Source: Manis javanica
Taxonomy: Eukaryota > Chordata > Mammalia > Pholidota > Manidae
Assembly: GCF_040802235.1 (NCBI RefSeq)
Contig: NC_133162.1
Span: 575,501-639,500 of the forward strand
Length of the DNA stretch: 64,000 nucleotides
Direction: 5' to 3'
A program made the translations under genes and the position numbers. How positions within the stretch are numbered: position 1 is the first letter of the stretch; each line of letters opens with the position of its first letter. Below are positions 20,901 to 32,900 of this stretch, in pieces. Under the pieces are notes generated by a model. That model was not told where the DNA came from, did not search any database, and saw nothing but the letters and a program-made list of their open reading frames with translations.

Positions 20901-23900
20901 CTCCCAAAGGGGCTGTGCGGCTTCAGAGCAGACCCGAGGGGCCCAGCTCATGAACCCACAGGTAGTGCTTGGGTTTCACACAATTCCAGAGACTTCTAGA
21001 AGATTCTGGAGCGCTCAGCCAACTCCTCATTTCAGAGTCGCCTACTCTTGGACTGTCACAATGGCCAGGCCACCCTTCAGGTGGGAAGTGCCGGTGGTTC
21101 CCAGCCAGGTGCCCTTCCACAGGGCCTGGCGCCGTTTGTGGTGATCCTGATGGGCTGGCAGCTTGCCAGTCAGGCCCCGAGGCTGTGCACGGTCACAGCC
21201 TCCCAGCGGGCTGGTGCAGGGGCTCGGGAAACAGGTGCCCACTTGGACGCTCATGTTGACGATTCAACTTTTCCTCCATGTGTTTGAATAGATGGAGACT
21301 ATGTAATTTCCAGCACTTTCACATAAAACTTCCTCACATTTTTGTTTTCTACAAAATGTTTGTGGTAAAAAAATGCATGATACAAAGTTTACCTTCCTCA
21401 CCATGTTCATACAGTTTGGTAGCGTTTGCTGTGCTCACCCCGTTGGGCCACAGACCCAGAGGCTTGTTTTGTCTGAAAAAACTGAACATCAAACGACCAC
21501 CGCCTCCCGCTGCCTGGCCCTGGCGCCCCCACCCCACCTCCCGCTCTCATCCGGCCACCTCAGAGGCCGTTGGGAGCCCTGGTATTTGTCTCTGGACCTG
21601 GCTTACTTCACTTGGCACGCCCCCAAGGTCCATCCATGTGCCCGTGCCAGGGTTTTGTTCCTTTTTGGGGCTGAGTAGTATTCCAGCGTGTGATGCGCCA
21701 CACCCAGCCATTCGCCCGTCAGTGGACTTGGGCTGTGTCTTCCTTTCAGCTGCTGTGTCCCATCACTTTTAAACCTATCTGATGAAACTGGGACCCTGTT
21801 TTGCTTTCAAACCCACCACTATTCATCTAAGAAAAGACAAGATTTCCTTTAAGGTGAGGAACTCCATGCTGCCTCACGCTCGCCTCGCATCCCTGCCCTG
21901 CCCCCAGGGAAGGTACTGTTGTCACTGAGCGCTTCTTTGGCCGCCCAAATATCTCTAATTCAAAGTGTGAATTTCAACAATTTCTGTGACCACAGTTCAC
22001 AAGCGTGGAAGCCAGCCTTCCGGGTCGGTCCGAGGTCACAGTAAGAGCAACATGCATTTCAGAACGGGGGAGCCCGCTGACAGAGGTGGGGCTTCCCCGC
22101 CGGTGGCTCGACTCACTTGTCTGGGCATCTCCGCCTCTCCTGGGCCTAGGGAGGCTGGGGCTGGGTGTGTGCCGGCAGGTGGCTCCCTCGTGCTGGCCTC
22201 CGGGGGTGCAGACTCGGGACGGGGAGCCCACCCCCTCCTGGGGGCTCAGGGCTGAGGGATGTGCCCAGGCAGCCAAGGGCCGTGAAGTGGCTGCCGACGT
22301 GCTTGCTCATGTCCCCTTAGAGGGTCCTTGTCATGCCCAGTCGCACAGGCCCGCCTGAAGACCCCAAATCGAGGACCCATATTTTGAGGTCACTTGATAA
22401 TGTTATGGGTTAGAACAAACAGGTAAGCCCAGGGTCCCTGCCCCACGTCCTGGCAGAAGAGGACGGGTCAGTTGGGCAGCGATTAAGCCACCACAGCTCA
22501 AACATTCTCCCCAAAGGGGGAAAGAGAAGAAAACTGCACCGCTGGTGGGCCTGGGGTTGCCCCTGGGGCAGGTAGTGCCCGGACGAGGCCGCTCGTGCTG
22601 GAATTGGGTACAGCCTGGCTTTGCCCTTGGGTCGCGGGGTGGCCTCTGAGGACTCCAGGCAGCTCCTGGGCAGTGCCCCGCACCCTGAGCCCCTCAGTAC
22701 GCTCAGCCTGCTCCAGGGCCGCAGCAGAGGGTTCATGCCCCGGAGCCTGATTGTTTGGGCTGCATTTGCTTTAAGGGAGCTGCTGCCCAGGAGGTGGTGA
22801 GCGTCCACCCACAGGATGCATCACACAGGCCTTGCCTTCGTTCCTCCACGTCCGTGGGGTCACCTCAAACCAGCAGGATGTGACAGCGCACCCTGAGGCT
22901 GGCCTAGGGTGTGAGGACAGGTGTTCACTGGGCGGAGGTGCAGACCCAGGGCCGGAGCCCTCCCTAGGGGCAGGAGCCCGTGGTGGGGGCACTGGTCTCG
23001 AGATGGGTGCTGGTCCCTCTTGGCCTGCCCAGCGCCCTGCCTGGAGCAGGTGTGTCAGCTCAGCCTGATATGCACAGTCCACATGCCTGGAAGGCTGGGC
23101 CTGGACCCGGGATGGCAGGAGCTTGACCTTGACCTGTTTACCCCACAAACTGGTGAGGGCAGCTGTGCAGGGGGGACAGTGAGATGCTCACACCCTTGGA
23201 GTTCAGGTTAATGGGACAACTGGCAGCCACAGTTCCCAGCTCCAGGTGTGTAAGTGTGGGACATGGAGGGTTACACAGTGTGTGATGTGTGTGTGTGACT
23301 GTGGGACACTGATACTGTGTGACACCTGTGTGACTGACATGGTATATATGACTGTGTGTGACGTGTGTGTGACAGTGGTACTGTGACACGTGAAGTGGTG
23401 TATATGGCTATGTATAATGTATGAATGACAGTGTGTGTGACTGTGACACTGACGTGCGACTGGTGGTGTGTATGTGACTGACACATGGTGTGTGTGACAT
23501 AGTGTGTTACTGTGTTAGAGGGACCCCTGGTGAGAAGGAGTGAGCATGTACACGTATGAGACAGGTGCACGTGTGTGAACGCTCCATGGATGAGATGACG
23601 GGTTTTCCATGGCCTGCTCTGTCCCCAGTAGAGTGCTGGGCCATCTGGGCTGGTGTGACAGGTGGGCATGTGGACAGCCAGATGTCACTGGCAGCAGGAG
23701 CTCCAGCCTTGCCCCCCGTGGCTGGGCGTGGGCTCCGTGCACCGTGCATGCAGGCCGCAGGAGTGTTGCCCCCCCACCCCCGTGCCCCAGGCCTGCGCTG
23801 GCTGGAGCTGTGAGGCACCGACCTTGGGGGTGTGGCTGGTCACGATCTCGGCAGCCACCCAGGTGCTGACGTCATCCGCACTCCTCAAAAGCTGTAACAG

Positions 23901-26900
23901 GTACTTGTCCTGCATGCAGCTGGGTGGAAATAAGCTGCAGGTTTTGGCTGACAGAGGCTCGGAGCTGCTGGCTCTGGGAGGGGCATAGGGGCATGTCACA
24001 GCCAGGACCTGCCCACTGCCCAGTCCCTGGGGCACAGAGGGCTCTGCAGAGCCAGGCGGCGGTGGGCGGGCTCTGCCCAGTGGGGAGGGTCTGGTTCCAA
24101 GGCTGTTCACACCAGCATCTCTGAGTGTGCACGCGGCACTTAGAGTGCCCCCACGCCCCTCCCACCCCGAGCTCCAGGCAACACCCTGCGGGTGCACACT
24201 CACCTGGGGACGGCCACGCTCTTGTCCACGACGCCCAGGGCCCGTGAATTTAGGAAGTGGACGGGATGGCACTTTTGAAACAATTCCTACCGGAGACAAG
24301 GACACAGAGGCTCAGCACCTTCCCTGAGGCCTTGTGTCCACCTCGGGGTGAATGGGGCCCCCCTGCGGTCACGGGGTCAGCATCTGCTGCCAGTGCTGCA
24401 GGGCTGAGCCCTGGGGGATTCTCCAGGCTTGCTCAGCCGGACGACAGTCAGGGGTCACTGCTCACCTGCCAAGGGACATGGGGACCCAGGCCAGCAGGGG
24501 GCTGGGGGCTGGGCTCTGGGTGGTGTACCGAGCTCCAGGAGAGAGGAGGCTGTGCCCCACAGCCATGCAGGGTGCCCCCCTGGTGCGTGTGAGGCGGGGG
24601 GTGTCAAGGTGGGGGAGGGGGTGGGGGCAGCCCTGTGTGCAGAGTGGGCCCAAAGCCCCCCCACCCCCTCGCCTCGCCACCAGCGCACATTGGGGAGCTG
24701 CAGCAGGCCCCTCCCCGTGACACTGCAGGGGAGCCATGTGCACCCCCCAACCCCCCGTCCTGGGGCTGCGGCTCCACCTGCTGCAGGAGCGTCAGCTGAC
24801 TGAAGAGCTGGTGGGTGCTGTACTCGGTCAGGAAGTAGGGCCCCTTCTCGCTGGCCCTGGCATAGGGGCCGTAGAAGTCCTCGAAGAGGCAGGGCTTGGG
24901 CAGGGCTGATGCGATGGTGTATTGGTGCCCCTTGTGGGGCAGGGCCGGCCCGCTGCCGCGGGACAGTCGCCAGGGGAAGCCCTGCGGGCAAGGTGCACAT
25001 CCTGCCAGCGGAGGCCTGGCCGTGGGCGTTTCGGCCCAGGACCCCTCAGATGGGCTCAGGTGGAGCTAAGAGCGAATCCTGCCTGGGCCATGGTGGCTCG
25101 GGGACACTTGGACCCCGCATTTCAGAGCCACTGAAGTCAGGATGTCGCGGTAAATTAGGGAGTGGCCCCTCAGCCCCATCCCCGCGGCTTCCTGACCAGC
25201 TGCTTCTTCCGCCGGGCCCCTGACCCCAGGGTCAGGGAGGTGGGTGGTCTCAGCGCCTGGTGGGTTCTCCCTGCGGTCCTTGACCCACATGGCTGGTGCC
25301 CAGGACTGACAACATGGGGAGCATGTGTACACACAGGGGCATGCATAGGTGTGTGTGCAGGCGAATGCTTGTGTATGTGCACACGTGAGCACATTACAAA
25401 TGTGTGCATGCCTGTGTGTGAGCATGTGCATGTGTGTCTCCTGGGCTGGGCCCAGGAAGCAACCCGCCTGCCCAGGAGGCCCTCTCCCAGAAAGGTCCCC
25501 ACCTTCCGGGAGATGCTGTCTTCTGAGAGCCTCTTACAGAGGGCATTGAGGGGCCTGGTGTCCTCCTCGGCCTCCTTGGGGTCGTCCGGGTCTGAGCTGC
25601 GTGGGGCACCCTCAAACCTGCAGTCGGTGCCTACCTCCAGGAGGCCCAGAAGGTGCTCAGCGGAGCCGTCCAGGGGCAGGATCTGGGCAGGAGCACAGAA
25701 CGGTCATGTGGCCCCTCCGGGGGCAGCTACTCCCACCCCAAGTGCCACTCATGGCTGCCACCGGCCCAGCACCTTGGAGGAGATGAAGTCCTGCAGCCTC
25801 CCCAGGAGCCCAGCATCCAGTGTGAAGTCCACAGCATAGCAGTCCTCCACCCAGGCCTGCAGGAGGCAGAGGCTCCTCCTGTAGATCTTGGTGAAGGTAG
25901 AGGTGGGGTCCTGGTGAGCCCTGGAGCAGACAGAGGAGGCCTGAGCCCCGGGGCCCTGCCAGCAGCCACCACGTGGACCGTGGCATCAGGCAAGCAGGTC
26001 TGTGCAGGGTCTGAATGAGGCTCCATCTTCCAGGGGTTACATCGGTCCTACCTTGTCCTCCTTGGGACCAGGCTCTGTATCTGGGGCAGAGCCCCTGACG
26101 TGTCTTCACCCACGCCTGGTACCCCATCTGGAGACCCGCCGGCCCCCCAAGAAACAGGGTGGGAGCCAGGCGGAGCGTGAGGTTGCTGGTGGCCTGCTGG
26201 GCTCCTAACCCGGGGATCTGGGGGTGGGCCTGGCGAGGGGACGCCTGGGGGTCTGGGAGTGGGCTGCTGGGGGGTCTCGGGTGGTGGCAGGCAAGCTGGA
26301 AGACAGGCCTGAGGCGTCCAGCACAGTCGCCCCTGTCCATGGGCTGATGCAGAGGGACGCTGTTGTTCTCTACCTTCCCACCTTCCCACCTTTGCACCTG
26401 CCCCACCACCAACATCAGTGGCCTCTCCTGGGCCACCACTCCCTCCTGCCACTGCCGTCTGCCTTCTGGGGCCCGGTGTCCCCTTGCTTCCTCCTCCAGA
26501 GGGTCCGTCTTGCCCCTCATGGCTGATAAGCAAGGCACCGGGGCTGTGCCTGGGCTGGGCTGCCCCATGGGGCAGCGTACCTGGACAGGGTGCCGTCGAC
26601 GCGGTCCAGGAGGAACCGCAGGAAGTCATGGGGTGTGCAGAAGTATCGGAAGGTGTACAGGAACTGCTGCACGTAGCCCTCCAGGAAGGCATCGCTGGGG
26701 AGGGACAGTCAGATGTCAGGCTGCACAGCTCTGCCTGCCTGGTGCCCAGGACTCACCTCTGGCTGTGCAGCATCTCCCAACCCTTCACAGATGCTGTGCA
26801 CACTCACACCATGCAGGACACAGCACATGACACCCCAACACACGCACACACATGCACAATTCTCACGCCCTCCACATGCACACGCTCTGCACTTCATGCA

Positions 26901-29900
26901 TGCATCTCCTGTAACACCACAGTGGGTGTGATGCACCCGTCTTGCAGAGGAGGCAGCAGCTGAGGTTGGCCCGGAGTCCCTGCCAGGGGAGGCCTGTCAC
27001 CACCAGCACAGCCCGCTCGGGAGGACGGGCCGGTGGGAAGAGGAAAGAGAGAGCTGCCCTGGGAGGGCCTCCCTGCTCTCTGCCGTTCCCCGGAGGACCT
27101 TGCACCCTAACAGCCTCCCTCGGTGACCATGCTGACACCTGGCCATCAGTTCTGGGGTCACCACAGCCTCCAACCCAAAGAAACCCCAAGGCCTCTGAAG
27201 TGGCATTGGGAGTCCCCAGAAGCCAAGAAGGGTGAGGCCTCCACTGTTGTCTGGGAAGGCAGTCTGTACCCCCAGACCTGCAGGGCCCCAGGCTGGGGGT
27301 GGCCAGGCCATTGGTCCAGGGAGCCTGCCAGGAGTCCCTGCCCCAAGGAGTGGGGTGAGGCTGAGGTCCGTGTGGGACACGGGGCCTTGTTGGCAGGCCT
27401 GGGGGTCTGGGATGCTGGGTGGGCTGATGTTGCTGTGGCCCTGCAGTGAGTGGACTGGCCCCTGCTGCAGGGCAGGCATGCACACCTGCACCCATCAGGG
27501 AGTCGGAGCTGCGGTGCCGTGCTGAGAGGTGGCACGGGGCTCAGCCACGCTGGGTCCTGGGGAGCCAGATGGCTAACTATGGCATGTTTTGATTTGGTGA
27601 TGCCTATGGTTCCAGGCCTTGAAAAGTATACCAGGGTGTTAATTAGGCCCACTGAGTTCTCTGGCCTCCTCCAAAGCCTTGAGGGCACACCTAAGACACA
27701 GACATGCAGGTGCTCAGTAAAGGAGGGGCTGACACAGGTAGGTGCTGATGCAGGGAGGTGCTAACACAGGGAGGTGCTGATGCACACGGGGAGGTGCTAA
27801 CAGGGAGGTGCTGACACAGGGAGGTGCTAACACAGGGAGGTGCTGATGCAGGGAGGTGCTAACACAGGGAGGTGCTGATGCACACGGGGAGGTGCTAACA
27901 GGGAGGTGCTGACACAGGGAGGTGCTAACACAGGGAGGTGCTGATGCACACGGGGAGATGCTAACACGGGGAGGTGCTGACACACGGGGAGGTGCTAACA
28001 CAGGGAGGTGCTGACGCACATGGGGAGGTGCTAACACAGGGAGATGCTGACACACATGGGGAGGTGCTAACACAGGGAGGTGCTGACGCAGGGCACCTTG
28101 AGGCTGATGGAAAAGCCTTTGTCAAGAGTGCAAACATTTCAGATGAGGGAAAGCAGGCACCTTTCCACCTCTTCTGCCCCCTTTCTCCTTCTGGCTTTTG
28201 TTCTCAAAAGGCCTGAGGGGACCCGGGAGCCCGCACCCCTTCCGCTTCCCCACACGGCACTGGAGGTGCACCTGGAGTAGAGGTATGCCATGAGCCCCAG
28301 GGGCGTGCCTGCCTGCAGGACGCGGGCCTTCCTCTGCCGGCCGCCGCGAGGGTGTTTGCTGACATTGTAGAAAATGAGGGATGAGGACTCGTCCAGGGGG
28401 CTGAAGTCCAGCGTGTCGCAGGGCGCTGCCGAGAGGTTCACAATCACGGGCAGGGTGCAAGGCTCCAGGCCCCACCGCTCAGCATACGTGACCTGGTGGG
28501 TGGGGGGCGTCACCGTCTGGGTGGCCGCTGATCCCAGGAGTGGACAGCTTGTGGCCCCTCAGAAATCAGGGCACATTTTTACAACTTAGCTTGGATGGAT
28601 GTCTGAGGTTGTAACCCAGGAACCCGTGGGGCCCTGGGGTGACGCCAGCCCAGAGACTCACCTGCAGGTACTTCTTGACCAGGCTGAGGAACTGGACCCT
28701 GGATTTCATCTCGTCCAGCTGCCCTTTCAGCTTGGACAGTATGGTCTTCACCTCGGAGCCTGGGGCAGGGAGAGTCAGTGCAGAGTGGCCGAGAGGCGCA
28801 TGGCCCGCCCACCCACCCGCCCGCCACTACCTTTATTCCGTTTCTCCTTCTGTAGGAGCTTCTGGTGGAACTTCACAGTCTTCCGGTAGTTTCTCTGCTC
28901 CATCATGAGCTGCTGCTCCAGCTCCTGGTGGGGACAGAGCCTGTGAGCCCGCAGGCACCCCTTGTCCCTTGTCTGGGAGCCCCCGGTCAGCAGGGCCCAC
29001 ACAAAGGGAGGTGCAGGGACGTGGGAAGGACCCGCACATGGGGACAGGGGTGTGCCCGCAGGGGGTCAGAAGCCCTGCTGTGGCTGAGCCGAGGAGTGAC
29101 GAGGAACGAGGTGCAGATGTGACCGTCCCAGGAAGGCGCATTTGGAAAGCAGATCCCATCAGATGCTTTAAAAAGATGAGGCCAAAGTGAGGCAACTGGT
29201 GGAAAATCACCCTCATCAACTGTTCCCCCAGGAAGCCAGGCCCTTGCCATCCCCTGCGGACGAGTGGGCAGAGGAGGGGGTACAGTGACCGTTGCTGGGT
29301 CCTGTCCCGGGGACCCGGGCCCACGCCTGACTGGTCCTTGGATCAGCCACGGGCAGGGGCCTGTGGGGCACGGTGGGGGTCCACTCAGCAAGCGGCACTT
29401 CCCCCGCCCAAGCACGTGAGGTGGTGAGACAGCCCCACGGCCCCCAGCTTCCCACGGTACCCCTGCCCAGGGCTGCATCCTGGGACAAGATGACGCCCCA
29501 GGCCCTGTGGGTGGCTGGCCCTTGGGTCCAGGGATGCACCCCCTCTTCACACCCTGGAGGCCACCATGCACGGGGTTTGCTCCAGCCCCTCAATCGCTGC
29601 TGTGGGGCTTCTATTCAGGCTGACACACGCAGGACCCAGGACCCCCAGGCTGCAGGGAGCCAAGCCCCCGCCCAGCAGAGCATTCAGCCACATGCTCCTT
29701 CAGGAAGAAGTTGCCATGAGCGTTCTGGCAGGGGCAGCCCCCAGCCCCCATCCTTGGTCCCCATTTGCCTGCACGGGGTGTGGGAGGGGCAGAAGGCCCT
29801 GGGACAGTGGATGTCAGAAGGGCTGGGTGCAGATGTGGGCCTCCCTCAGTAGGTGAGCACAGGGACAGCCTCGCCCAGCTGCCCGGCTGCTAGCCAGGCT

Positions 29901-32900
29901 GAGGCGGACATGGTCCTGGGCAGTGAGGGGTCTGGGAGCTTTGGGCTCCCTGCAGTGGGAGGGGTGCACCCCAGCAAGGTGTTGGGCTCCAGGCGGGGGG
30001 CCAGAGGGAGGACAGGTGGGCCTGGGGAGGTGGGCAGAGGCCCAGGGCCGCTCAGATCAGGAGAACATTCCTGCTAAGGGGGCGCTGTCACAGGACGGGA
30101 GCCCCTCCCTGGGCAGCAGCCCGCAGCACCCCCAGGAGGGCAGCCCCAGGCCCTGATCACCATGCCCGCAGAGGCGTTGATCTGAAGGCCAAGCTCACAG
30201 TGGCCGTTTGGGAAGTGAGTCAGCTGACATCCCACAGCAACATGCCTTGCTTTGTGATACATTTGTTTCTGAACATTTTTGTAAAATAATGCAGGTGGTA
30301 TTTTTATTTAAATATTTGAGTGCTGTCTATCTGGTGGTTTTACTGAAAACGTGGCTTATGTGTCTGTCTTTGTCTGTGTGCTGTTGTTCTAGCCACACGT
30401 GGCAGACAGCCCCACCCAATGTCGGAAGGTCCAGGCCCAGGGCGGCCGTGGGGCAGGGGGTGGCCAGGCGGAGGAGGAAGGGAGCTGACCGAGCACAAAA
30501 CCACGTCCCTCTGCCAAACCTCAGTTGCAAAACCAGGTCCCCCAAGATCTCTGGACCCCCTTCTAACTCGGTCATGTATAGGCTGCAGGGGGAGGATGTC
30601 ACACTGGGAACAGTGGGCAGTTGTCTCTGTGGAAGCGAGGGTGGGGAAAGTCGCCTGAGACCACCCCGAGGTTTCCATGTGGCAGATGCTTCTGGAGGAG
30701 GGTGTGGGCCCTGCCTTCACAGCCTGGTCCAAACCCGCCCCCCACATCTGCAGGGCCCCCAAGACTAGCCGCAAGGGTGGGGGATGAGCCCCTGGGCTGT
30801 GGGACAGAGCATGCACCCAGGGCAGGATGTGCAGGAGCCACCGCCACATGCGGCATCTCCAGTACTGAATGAAAGGACATGTCAGTCCCTCTCGTGGTTA
30901 CCCTGTGGGCTGAGCCGATCTGGAACATTCAGCACTGGGATGGCCTGTTGGATGGCGTGGGTGGTGAGACACAGCTGTCAAGGCAGGTGGCCCTGCAGGG
31001 CTGTGTTCACAGTGGGGCTCGGCCCCTGGCTGGACACGCAGCTGGAGAGAGGGCTGGGGTCTCTGCAGCCCCACCCACACTCCCCTGGGGTCCTGGCTTT
31101 CTGGGGATAGGGCAGTGACCCTGGCGGGCTTCCCAGGGCTTCCCGCGCAGCTCAGGACAGATGTGGGGACAACACCCTTGGAGGGCCATCCAGCGTCCCC
31201 CGTCCACGTGTCCTGGCCCCTGGACACCGTGTGCCCAGGCGCGCTCTGGGGGTCTGAGCAACCTCAGTTTATTAACTTAGGTACGAACTTTATACTGAAC
31301 TGCAGACCAGTTCCTGACAAAGACTGTTCTGAGGGTTTTAAAAGTAAATGTATGTGAACTTCAATTCCCACAACACGCGGGATGATGGGCAGGAGGTGAG
31401 CACAGGGCTCGGGCACAGGCCGGCCGGACAGCGGGGCTGAGGAGGGCACCTGGGCCGCGAGCTCCGGCATGCCCTTGGCCTGACCGCGCAGGGTGTTTCT
31501 GTGGGACGGAAGGAGCCCCAGCTTGTGGGAGAACTAAGTAGGAATGCCCCGAACACCGCTCGCAGTGGGAGTACATGTGCCTGAAGGCCGGTCAACACTG
31601 GAGGGCACGCCAGAGACGTGGGCAGAGTGAGAGAGCGCCCTTCACTGAGGTACCGAAGGCAAAGCCTGCTTAGCAGCAGGCGAGGCACAGACGCCGGCAG
31701 AGTGGCCCACTGTCTCCCTTGCTGTGTGCTGCTCACGCACACGCCCAGTGCCTGGCCTGTGCCCCTCGTGCCCTCCCTTTAGGTAGCAAGTGTGAAAGTG
31801 GGCTCACTAGGTTTATACCTGTCGCGTTTTTCTGAGGCTCCTATTTTGAAACAGACACATGGGTTCTCAGAGAAATGTGGACCCGCGGCCACAGGGGCCT
31901 CCCAGCGCACCCGATACAGAGGGCGTGGGGACTCACCTGCCGGCACTCTGGTTCCAGGAGGGACGCCTTCCACGGGGGGCAGAAGCAGGGGGAAGACAAG
32001 GTCACTGCTGGCCGCCCGCCCTGCTGCTCTCCCCCCTGACGCCTCCCTCCTCCGACTGCCGCCCACGCCCCCAGGGTGACCACGGACCAGGCGCCCAGGG
32101 AGGGCCTTTTAGGCCCAGGGAACCTTGTTCCAGCCACAGGATCACGTCCAAACAGGGGCAGGCGCTGGCCCGTAGCTTCGGGCTGAGCTGGTCCGAGCCC
32201 ACTTTCAAGGGCAATCTAAGTGTGGCGAACAGGTGACCTGGGGCTCCTCTTGGTGGGTCCCTGCACAGGCTGCCACCGTGAGGAGGATGCAGGGCAGAGG
32301 AGAGGGCCCTGTAAGCCCACACCCAACTCTGCACAGGGGACCGGCGAGGGGCCACAGCGAGCTGCCCCGTGGAGGTGCTGCCTGTCCACAAGGATGTGGC
32401 TGCAGTCAGTGAGGCCCACCCAAGACATCAGAGGATGTGACCTGTGACATCAGAAGGTGACCTATGATGTCAAAGGACATGACTTGTGATATCAAGGACA
32501 TGACCTGTAACACCAGAAGGTGGCCTGTGGCATCAGAGGGCATGATCTATGACATCAGAGGGTGACCTGTGACATCAGAGGGCGTGATCTATGACATCAG
32601 ATGGCGGCCTGTGACATCAGAGGGTGTGATCTATGATACCAGAGTGTGGCCTGTGGCATCAGAGGGCATGAGCTATGACATCAGAGGGTGGCCTGTGACA
32701 TCAGAGGGCATGTCTATGCTATCAGAGTGTGACCTGTGGCATCAGAGGGCATGATCTATGACATCAGAGGGTGATCCGTGACATTGGAGGACACACAGGA
32801 CTGGCACACGTGCTTTCCCCATGACTGTTTGGAGGAAGTGGTTGGGAAAATCCATGAGGGTGTGGTGAGATGCCTCTGGGTCCCTTTCCTCTTTACTGGG

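Larger units (their letters stand above)
20419..23822 (-). other. KNDC1 intron 26
   Basis: 3.4 kb. Contains a reversed L1 fragment (21375-21775) and a degenerate TG-rich tract (23255-23520). The remainder is unique sequence. Confidence 0.6.

Noticed and set aside
23823-23919. Shorter version of KNDC1 exon 26 using the acceptor at 23920-23922
   Set aside because: It keeps the frame but loses the conserved [15 protein letters not shown] segment, which the upstream acceptor retains.
27714-28073. Minus-strand repetitive protein-like frame
   Set aside because: It is translation of the intronic minisatellite. There is no start context, and unit lengths are not multiples of three.
27727-28096. CRISPR-like array
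   Set aside because: The genome is mammalian, units are contiguous with no unique spacers, and unit length varies.
31355-31377. ZNF143/Staf-like site (ACTTCAATTCCCACAACACG)
   Set aside because: It resembles the ACTACAATTCCCAGCATGC consensus but has several mismatches and no promoter context within the intron.
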